From contig DRQV01000148.1 of NCBI GenBank assembly GCA_011371325.1, positions 1 to 6,842 on the forward strand: DNA of 6,842 bases, written 5' to 3'. This DNA comes from Thioploca sp. Its GTDB lineage: Bacteria > Pseudomonadota > Gammaproteobacteria > Beggiatoales > Beggiatoaceae. The position numbers and the translations under genes were made by a program. How positions within the stretch are numbered: the first letter of the stretch is position 1; each line of letters begins with the position of its first letter. Below are positions 1 through 6,300 of this stretch, piece by piece. The notes under the pieces are model-generated. The model was not told the origin of the DNA and ran no database searches. It saw nothing but the letters and a program-made list of their open reading frames with translations.

Positions 1-161
1 ACTTGTTTTACCATTGGATGCCAAGTTGGTATTTCCGCAAATGCTTCTTCAACCACCCAATCAATTTGTAAATCTGGATAATATTGTTGAGCATCTGTTA
101 TTGCTGGTAAAGTATGGATTACATCTCCTAAAGAAGAAGTTTTAACTATTAATATTTGCAT
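1..161 (-). CDS. waaC: Lipopolysaccharide heptosyltransferase I (WaaC/RfaC), N-terminal part only
   Basis: On the minus strand, 53 codons are visible from the ATG at 161-159, and the gene leaves the window at its 3' side. WaaC is a GT9-family, cytoplasmic, membrane-associated glycosyltransferase that adds the first L-glycero-D-manno-heptose to Kdo2-lipid A during LPS inner-core synthesis. The visible protein starts MQILIVKTSSLGDVIHTLPA and continues with a DWVVEE segment and a PTWHP segment. These follow the N-terminus of E. coli WaaC as I remember it almost position for position. Asp13 in the KTSSLGD motif matches the proposed catalytic base of the family. WaaF (heptosyltransferase II) shares the fold, but the KTSSxGDVxHTLPA and WVVEE signatures point to WaaC. 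No good Shine-Dalgarno sequence is visible before the start. The gene is divergent from rluB with almost no intergenic space. Identity is confident; completeness cannot be judged. Confidence 0.93.
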   Translation of the reverse strand, partial: MQILIVKTSSLGDVIHTLPAITDAQQYYPDLQIDWVVEEAFAEIPTWHPMVKQ

Positions 162-171
162 CTGAATAATT

Positions 172-176
172 AAGGA
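172..176 (+). promoter_or_regulatory. Ribosome binding site AAGGA that decides the rluB start
   Basis: AAGGA lies 6 bases before the ATG at 183 but only 3 bases before the in-frame ATG at 180. Normal spacing favours initiation at the second of the two adjacent ATG codons. Confidence 0.6.
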
Positions 177-182
177 ATAATG

Positions 183-941
183 ATGGTTTCTCGATTTCCC
201 CCTCCAACTGAAAAATTACAAAAAGTTTTAGCCAGAGCAGGTTTTGGTTCTCGTCGAGAAATGGAAACTTGGATTCAAACTGGTCGAGTGAAAGTTAATC
301 AACAGATTGCTACCCTTGGTGATCGAGTTTGTGCCACTGATAGTATTAAAGTTAATGGCCGTAAATTAAGTAGTACTGTTTTATTTGAACAGGCTCGACA
401 AATTATATGTTACCACAAACCTGTTGGTGAAATTTGTACTCGTAACGATCCAGAAGGACGCACCACGATATTTAAACGTTTACCTCCATTGACAAATGGT
501 CGTTGGATTAACGTTGGTCGCTTGGATTTTAACACTTCTGGACTAATCTTATTAACTAATGATGGTAGTTTAGCAAATCTTTTAATGCATCCTTCTTCTG
601 GCATAGAACGAGAATATGCAGTTCGAGTTCTTGGTGAAGTGAATAATGAGATGCTTCAACGCTTAAGAGATGGAATTGAGCTCGAAGATGGAAAGGCTTG
701 TTTTACTGATATTAAGGTTGCTGGTGGTAAAGGAGCTAATCATTGGTATAATGTTACATTAACTGAAGGTCGTAAGCATGAAGTACACCGTTTATGGGAA
801 TCACAAGGTGTAAGAGTTAGTCGTTTAATTAGAATTCGCTTTGGGCCTATTATTCTGCCAAAAAGTTTACGAGCTGGTCAAAATATTAAACTTGATAATT
901 CAAGCCAACGGAAATTATTACGGGCTGTTGGTATCAAATAA
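183..941 (+). CDS. rluB: 23S rRNA pseudouridine synthase B (RluB, U2605 type)
   Basis: RluB isomerises one uridine in the peptidyl-transferase region of 23S rRNA to pseudouridine (U2605 in E. coli) and belongs to the RsuA family. The protein has an N-terminal S4 RNA-binding domain at about residues 9-55 (EKLQKVLARAGFGSRRE, then GRVKVN). The catalytic domain contains the GRLDFNTSGL motif, with nucleophile Asp115 counted from the ATG at 183. Further conserved blocks are CTRNDPEGR, LANLLMHPS, EREYAVRV, WYNVTLTEGR and the late VSRLIRIRFG. The CTRNDPEG and WYNVTLTEGR blocks match RluB better than RsuA, RluE or RluF. At 252 residues it is shorter than E. coli RluB (about 290) and lacks the long basic C-terminal tail. 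The ATG at 180 would add one Met; 183 is preferred on ribosome-binding-site spacing. It is the first gene of the + strand run and is divergent from waaC. Confidence 0.95.
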   Translation: MVSRFPPPTEKLQKVLARAGFGSRREMETWIQTGRVKVNQQIATLGDRVCATDSIKVNGRKLSSTVLFEQARQIICYHKPVGEICTRNDPEGRTTIFKRLPPLTNGRWINVGRLDFNTSGLILLTNDGSLANLLMHPSSGIEREYAVRVLGEVNNEMLQRLRDGIELEDGKACFTDIKVAGGKGANHWYNVTLTEGRKHEVHRLWESQGVRVSRLIRIRFGPIILPKSLRAGQNIKLDNSSQRKLLRAVGIK

Positions 942-996
942 TTTTTTTAAAATTAAAAACTGTTAGCAATTCACTATTATTTAATGGATGGAAATT

Positions 997-1680
997 ATGT
1001 CTCACAAGCCTAATGATATAAAATCGCATCGAGTTGTTTCAGCTGGGCAATCTGATATGGGAAGTCTTGATACCAAATTGCGTGCTGCTGAATCTAGCTT
1101 ACAAAAACCAGAGGTCACTAAAACAACTACTCCTCAAGCTCTAGCCGAAAGTGCTATACCAACTGGTGGTAGTATGCATGATATCCGTGAATTATTATTT
1201 GGTGGACAGATGCGTGATTATGACAAACGCTTCAAACGTCTTGAAGAACGTTTTAATCAAGAAAATATGCACTTTCGAGAAGATATGTTTCAACGTTTAA
1301 AAATGTTAGAAGAGAGAGTCGAAGGTGAATTAGATGTTTTAGATGATAAGGTTAAAATAGATCGTCAAGAACGTCAAACTGGATTAACTGATTTAGAACA
1401 TGGATTAAAAATTTTAAAGAATGAACTCACTAATAAAATTACCCAATTAGATGAGCAGTTTAGCAAAGAAATAAAAAATTTACGCCAACAAATGCATACT
1501 AAAATGCAAGAAATATCCATGCAAACTAGACAACAAAATGAAACATTGGTTAGCTTATTAAATAAAGAAGTATCTCAATTACATGATGAGAAAGTTGATC
1601 GATCTGAATTAGCAACATTTTTTACGGATTTAGGTAATCATATGTCAACAAGTTCTCCAGAAAAATCAGAAATTGATTAA
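997..1680 (+). CDS. Hypothetical cytoplasmic coiled-coil protein
   Basis: I do not recognise this gene. The product is about 227 residues, contains no cysteine, and shows no signal peptide or membrane segment, so it is probably cytoplasmic. Residues 1-57 are polar and Ser/Thr/Gln/Ala-rich, likely disordered. A compact block DIRELLFGGQMRDYDKRFKR (about residues 62-81) leads into a long heptad-like, highly charged helix to about residue 197 (for example RLEERF, RLKMLEERVEGEL, LDDKV, LTNKITQLDEQF, LRQQM). A short segment, KVDRSELATFFTDLGNHM, follows, then a polar tail. The pattern suggests an elongated oligomeric structural or scaffold protein. The start at 997 is chosen because GGA at 986-988 lies 8 bases upstream. 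An in-frame ATG at 988 would add MEI but has no ribosome binding site. It sits 55 bases after rluB and may be co-transcribed with it. No function is inferred. Confidence 0.8.
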   Translation: MSHKPNDIKSHRVVSAGQSDMGSLDTKLRAAESSLQKPEVTKTTTPQALAESAIPTGGSMHDIRELLFGGQMRDYDKRFKRLEERFNQENMHFREDMFQRLKMLEERVEGELDVLDDKVKIDRQERQTGLTDLEHGLKILKNELTNKITQLDEQFSKEIKNLRQQMHTKMQEISMQTRQQNETLVSLLNKEVSQLHDEKVDRSELATFFTDLGNHMSTSSPEKSEID

Positions 1681-1729
1681 TATATTTTTTGGATATTTTA
1701 TTAAGAATGATAATTTGCTGAATAAATTT

Positions 1730-1758
1730 TTAATGAATTAACTATTTTCAGCTATAAT
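1730..1758 (+). promoter_or_regulatory. Possible sigma-70 promoter for the M48 peptidase gene
   Basis: A perfect -10 box TATAAT at 1753-1758 is preceded, after 17 bases, by a weak -35 candidate TTAATG at 1730-1735. A second TATAAT at 1764-1769 has no recognisable -35. The site lies in the 171-base gap before bepA, the longest gap in the window. In DNA this AT-rich, TATAAT occurs often by chance, so the call is tentative. Confidence 0.3.
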
Positions 1759-1819
1759 TTAAATATAATTTGGGTTATCTGTCTGGCTCATTTAAAACTT
1801 TAAAAATTGTTAATAAAAT

Positions 1820-1846
1820 TTCCATAGTACTAATTTAAAAATGGAA
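1820..1846 (+). promoter_or_regulatory. Short inverted repeat covering the bepA ribosome binding site
   Basis: TTCCAT at 1820-1825 and ATGGAA at 1841-1846 are perfect reverse complements separated by 15 bases. The right arm contains GGAA, the likely Shine-Dalgarno sequence of the gene starting at 1852 (6 bases from GGA to ATG). A 6-bp stem with only two G-C pairs is weak, so a regulatory role is only a possibility. Confidence 0.2.
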
Positions 1847-1851
1847 TAAAT

Positions 1852-3273
1852 ATGCGTAATTGGTTATTATTGATTTTGTGGATAATTTATTTACCTTGTG
1901 TGGCAATAGAATTACCGGAAATAGGTATTTCTGCTGATGTAATTATGTCGCCAGTAGATGAAGATAAACTTGGTAAAGCATTTATTCGTCAGTTACGTAG
2001 GCATGTGGAAGTTATTGATGATATTCAAATAAATGATTATCTTAACATATTAGGTAATCACCTAGTTTCATATAGTGAAAATCCTAAGCAGAACTTTCAT
2101 TTTTTTGTTATTAAAGATGCTTCCATTAATGCTTTTGCAGTGCCTGGTGGTTTTATTGGAGTTCATAGTGGTTTAATTATGTCAACTCGTAGTGAAGGTG
2201 AATTAGCTTCCGTATTAGCTCATGAAATTGCCCATGTCACTCAACGTCATATTGCTCGTACTATTGAAGCATCTCAACGCCTTACTGTTCCCAAAATTGC
2301 TGCCGTTATAGCTGCTGCGATAGTTGCCGGAATAGCCCCTCAAGTTGGACAAGCTGCTTTTGCTGCAATTATGGCTGGCAATATTCAAATGCAAATTAAT
2401 TTTACTCGAATTCATGAAAAAGAGGCAGACCGAATTGGAATTCAAACTTTAGCTAATTCAGGTTTTTCTCCCGCTAATATGCCAAATTTCTTTGAACGAA
2501 TGCAAGCAGCAAATCGTAATTCTACAACCAATTTACCGGATTTATTGCTCACTCATCCAGTTACTAGTGATCGTATAGCTGAAGCTAATGATAGAGCCGC
2601 AAAATATTCCATCAAGCTAAAAGCGGAAAATCCACTCTATAACCTGATGAAAGCCAAATTGTTAGTATTAACCACTGATGATAAAGTTAAATTATTAAAA
2701 ACTTTGCAGACAATGTTGGCAACTGATAATTATCGAGATGAACGAGCTACTCGTTATGCGTTGGCTTTAACTTTATTAGCTAATATGCGTACTGATGGAG
2801 TGCAGGCACAAATTGACTGGTTGTTAGAAAATGATAGTGATAGAGTTATGTTTCGCATCTTAAAAGCCAATTTAGCTTTATCTCAAAAAAATAATACCCA
2901 AGCTATACAAGAGTATGAACAAGCTTTACAAGTTTATCCACATGATAAAATGTTGGGATTAAATTATGCTGAAACACTATTGCAAAATAAAATGGCCGAT
3001 AAAGCAAAAAATGTTTTATTAGATATATCTTTACCTAGTAATCCATATTATTATTTTTTACTGGCTCAGGCATATAAAGCAAGTGGAACAGAAGCAGAAG
3101 CATATTTTGCCTTGGCCGAGAATTATTATTTAAAAGGTCAAACAGCTATTGCTATCGAACATTTAAAACAAGCTTTACAAAAAGTGAAAACCGATTTTTA
3201 TTTAGCCACTAGAATAGATGCTAGATATAAAGAATTACAAACTGAATTATTAGAAGAAAAAATGAAAAAATAG
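1852..3273 (+). CDS. bepA: Periplasmic M48 metallopeptidase/chaperone with TPR repeats (BepA/YfgC family)
   Basis: BepA is a periplasmic zinc protease and chaperone that assists BAM-dependent outer-membrane protein assembly, helps mature LptD, and degrades stalled substrates. The protein (473 aa; E. coli BepA 487) opens with a Sec signal peptide, MRNWLLLILWIIYLP, probably cleaved after Ala18. The zinc site is visible: His124-Glu125-x-x-His128 in the HEIAH motif and the third ligand Glu189 in HEKEAD. The 64-residue spacing from Glu125 to Glu189 equals that between E137 and E201 in E. coli. His235 in THPVTSDRI matches the conserved His (E. coli His246) reported to act as an inhibitory zinc ligand. 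NAFAVPGGFIGVHSGL is the usual strand before the active site, and residues 145-180 form the Ala-rich loop or helix. The C-terminal half (about 262-460) is helical with TPR-like units, clearest at NTQAIQEYEQALQVYPHD and TAIAIEHLKQAL. The Cys16 context (YLPC) is a poor lipobox, so a soluble periplasmic form is favoured. Confidence 0.93.
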   Translation: MRNWLLLILWIIYLPCVAIELPEIGISADVIMSPVDEDKLGKAFIRQLRRHVEVIDDIQINDYLNILGNHLVSYSENPKQNFHFFVIKDASINAFAVPGGFIGVHSGLIMSTRSEGELASVLAHEIAHVTQRHIARTIEASQRLTVPKIAAVIAAAIVAGIAPQVGQAAFAAIMAGNIQMQINFTRIHEKEADRIGIQTLANSGFSPANMPNFFERMQAANRNSTTNLPDLLLTHPVTSDRIAEANDRAAKYSIKLKAENPLYNLMKAKLLVLTTDDKVKLLKTLQTMLATDNYRDERATRYALALTLLANMRTDGVQAQIDWLLENDSDRVMFRILKANLALSQKNNTQAIQEYEQALQVYPHDKMLGLNYAETLLQNKMADKAKNVLLDISLPSNPYYYFLLAQAYKASGTEAEAYFALAENYYLKGQTAIAIEHLKQALQKVKTDFYLATRIDARYKELQTELLEEKMKK

Positions 3274-3396
3274 CATTAATTATAGCTAAATTTAATTAAT
3301 ATATTAAGTTCAAAAATATTAAAAAAATAATGAAATTAGTTTTAGATTTCACTATTTAACTTTAAAAAATTAGTAAACATTCAGGAAAACTATTAA
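3274..3396. other. AT-rich gap between bepA and the PKS gene
   Basis: These 123 bases are almost all A and T. They hold a 12-base perfect palindrome TTAATATATTAA (3296-3307) and a 6-base inverted repeat TGAAAT/ATTTCA (3331-3336 and 3346-3351) with a 9-base loop. Neither is followed by a U-run typical of an intrinsic terminator, and no convincing -35/-10 pair is seen. It remains unclear whether the PKS gene has its own promoter or reads through from bepA. Confidence 0.4.
3383..3387 (+). promoter_or_regulatory. Ribosome binding site AGGAA of the PKS gene
   Basis: AGGAA ends 9 bases before the ATG at 3397. This supports that start, which lies only about ten codons before the first conserved KS block (IAIVGMAGRFPG). 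Confidence 0.6.
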
Positions 3397-6300
3397 ATGG
3401 AAGGAACTCAAGAAGCATTAGAACAGATAGCTATAGTTGGTATGGCTGGTCGTTTTCCAGGGGCAAAAAATTTAGACGAATTTTGGAATAATATAAAAAA
3501 TGGAGTTGAATCAATATCTTCCTTCAGTGATGAAGAAGCTATTGCATCTGGTTTAAATCCAAAATATCTGCAAGACCCAGCTTTTGTCAAAGCTCATGGA
3601 TTATTAGACGATATAGAAATGTTTGACGCTCCATTTTTTGATATGAGTCCAAGAGATGCTCGTATTTTAGATCCCCAACATCGGATTTTTTTAGAATGTG
3701 CATGGGAAGCGTGGGAAAATTCTGGTTATGAATCTGCACATTACGATGGTCACGTCGGAGTTTATGCTGGTACTTCTTTTAGTACTTATTTGCTTAGAAA
3801 TATTTTACCCAATAATTTAGTTGACTTTCCAACGATAGATCGGCTGGAAATGGCCTTGACTAATCATAAAGATACTATGCCTATGCGAGTTTCGTTTCAT
3901 ATGAACTTGACCGGCCCTAGTATTAGTCTTGGTACTACTTGCTCTACATCGTTAGTCGCTATTCATCTTGCTTGTCAGGCTTTGCTTAATTATCAATGTG
4001 ATATGGCTATGGCAGGAGCTAGTTTTCTGCGAGTTCCTCCTAAAGAAGGTTATTTATTTCAAGAAGGTATGATCTATTCTCCCGATGGCCATATCCGAAC
4101 TTTTGATGCTGAAAGTAAAGGGATTGCCACTGGAGCTGGAGTTGGTGTAGTAGTTTTGAAACTATTAGAAGATGCGATTGCTGATGGTGATACTATTCAT
4201 GCGGTTATCAAAGCTTCATCTCTGAATAATGATGGTAATACTAAAATTGGTTACACTGCTCCAAGTGTAGATGGACAAGCAGAAGTTATCGCTGAAGCAA
4301 TTTCTTTAGCAGGAATAAATTCAGATACAGTAACTTATATAGAAGCTCATGGTACTGGCACTGAATTAGGCGATCCAGTCGAAATTGCAGCCTTAACTAA
4401 GGCGTTTCGGGCAACTTCTGATTCAAAAAAGACTCAATTTTGTTCTATAACTTCTGCCAAACCAAATATTGGTCATCTTAATCATGCAGCTGGAATTGCT
4501 GGACTTTTGAAAGCTATTCTAGTATTAAAAAATAAACAAATACCCCCAAGTATTAATTTTAAAACTCCAAATCCTAAAATTGACTTTGCCAACAGTCCTT
4601 TCATAGTTAATACCGAATTAAAAGACTGGAAAACTGATGGAGTTCCACGGCGAGCTGGAGTTAATGCGTTCGGGATTGGTGGTACTAATGCTCATATCAT
4701 CTTAGAAGAAGCACCTACTCCACCGATTTCAGCTCCATCAAATCGTCCTTATCAGTTGCTGACAATATCGGCTAAAACTAACTCTGCTCTTGATACGATA
4801 ACCACTAATTTAGCTAAATCCATAGAGCAATCTAAAACTAATTTAGCTGATGTTGCCTATACTCTGCAAATGGGTCGTAAAGTTTTTAATTATCGAAGAA
4901 TTTTAGTCTGTCAAAATAATGGCAATTTAACCGAGTTACCACCTAAACAAATTGCTACTGATTTCCAAAAAGCAACTGAACGTCCAGTAGCATTTATGTT
5001 TTCCGGTCAAGGTTCGCAATATGTGAATATGGGACGAGAACTGTATGAAGTAGAACCATTATTTAAACAAACTATTGATACTTGTGCCGAAATTTTAAAA
5101 CCACATTTGGATTTAGATTTACGGGATATACTCTATCCGACTATTGAAGATACTTCAGAACAGTTGCAACAAACCGCAATTGCCCAACCAGCTTTATTCG
5201 TAATTGAATATGCATTAGCCAAATTATGGATGGAATGGGGAATTCAACCGCAAGCCATGATTGGTCATAGTATCGGTGAATATGTAGCAGCTTGTTTAGC
5301 TGGAGTATTTTCTTTGGAAGATGCCTTAGCATTAGTAGCGGCTAGAGGCAAAATGATGCAAACCATGCCAATAGGCTCTATGCTGGCCGTACCATTAGCT
5401 CCAGAAGAATTGCAACCGTTACTACCAGAGAGTTTATCCATAGCAGTAATTAATGGCCCTGCTTTATGTGCAGTTGCTGGAGAAACTGATGTAATCAAAG
5501 AATTTGAACAGCAATTGGTTAAAAAAGATATAGAATGTAGTATGTTGTATACTTCTCATGCTTTCCATTCGGCAATGATGCAACCTATCGTAGCTGCATT
5601 TACTGATCAAGTTAAACAGGTTAAATTGCAAGCTCCACAGATTCCTTATTTATCTAATGTAACAGGCAATTGGATTACCAAAAGCGAGGCCACTGATCCA
5701 AATTATTGGGCAAAACATTTACGCAATACTGTTCAGTTTGCCGCTGGATTACAAAATTTATTGCAAGACCCGGAACAAATTTTACTAGAAGTTGGTCCTG
5801 GACGTACTTTAAGCACTTTGGCCAAGCAACACCATGCTAAAAAATCCGAGCAAACAATATTAAATTCAATTCGACATGTTAAAGATGAGCAATCTGATAT
5901 AGCATTTTTATTTACTAATTTAGGAAAATTATGGTTAGCTGGAACTAATATCGACTGGTCTAAATTTTATGAAAATGAAACTCGGCATAGGGTTCCATTA
6001 CCAACTTATCCATTTGAACGCCAACGCCATTGGATTGACCCGCCAAAAGAAAGTAACACTAGTGAGAAAAAAACACAACTATCATTATCCAGACTGGATG
6101 AATTAGAACGGGAGGAACAAGCTTCTGTTTCAGATCAGGAATTACCGCAAATTGAAGAACCACGCAATCCCAAAGAACAAAAAATTGCTGAAGTTTGGAT
6201 ACGAGTTTTAGGAGTTAAGCGGTTAAGCATTCATGATGACTTTTTTGAGTTGGGTGGTAGTTCTTTATTAGCTAGTAGATTAGTAGCAGAAATCTGTAAA

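Noticed and set aside
410..604. Minus-strand ORF of 64 codons
   Set aside because: It lies wholly within rluB on the opposite strand, its product resembles nothing known, and it has no supporting ribosome binding site.
942..996. Promoter or terminator between rluB and the coiled-coil gene
   Set aside because: There is a T-run after rluB but no GC stem before it. TATTAT at 975-980 has only a TTAAAA-like -35, so neither element is convincing.
984..1013. Nine-codon ORF overlapping the start of the coiled-coil gene out of frame
   Set aside because: It is too short, has no ribosome binding site, and is not distinguishable from chance.
1852..1905. Lipoprotein signal in the BepA N-terminus (Cys16)
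   Set aside because: The residues before the Cys (Tyr-Leu-Pro) do not fit a lipobox, and Pro next to the Cys is unfavourable. A normal signal peptidase I site after Ala18 fits better.
2215..2445. Minus-strand ORF of 76 codons
   Set aside because: It is the antisense shadow of the BepA active-site region; the Ser/Asn-rich product is what antisense of Ala- and Ile-rich codons gives.
3296..3307. Palindrome TTAATATATTAA as an operator
   Set aside because: A pure A/T palindrome in an almost pure A/T gap is expected by chance, and no promoter is seen next to it.
3331..3351. Inverted repeat TGAAAT/ATTTCA as terminator of bepA
   Set aside because: The stem is only 6 bp with two G-C pairs, and no T-run follows it. 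It is compatible with chance in such AT-rich DNA.
3408..3590. Minus-strand ORF of 60 codons at the PKS start
   Set aside because: It is antisense to the conserved KS N-terminus, with no independent coding signal.
5141..5498. Two overlapping minus-strand ORFs (63 and 77 codons)
   Set aside because: Both are antisense to the AT catalytic region, which is clearly coding on the + strand.
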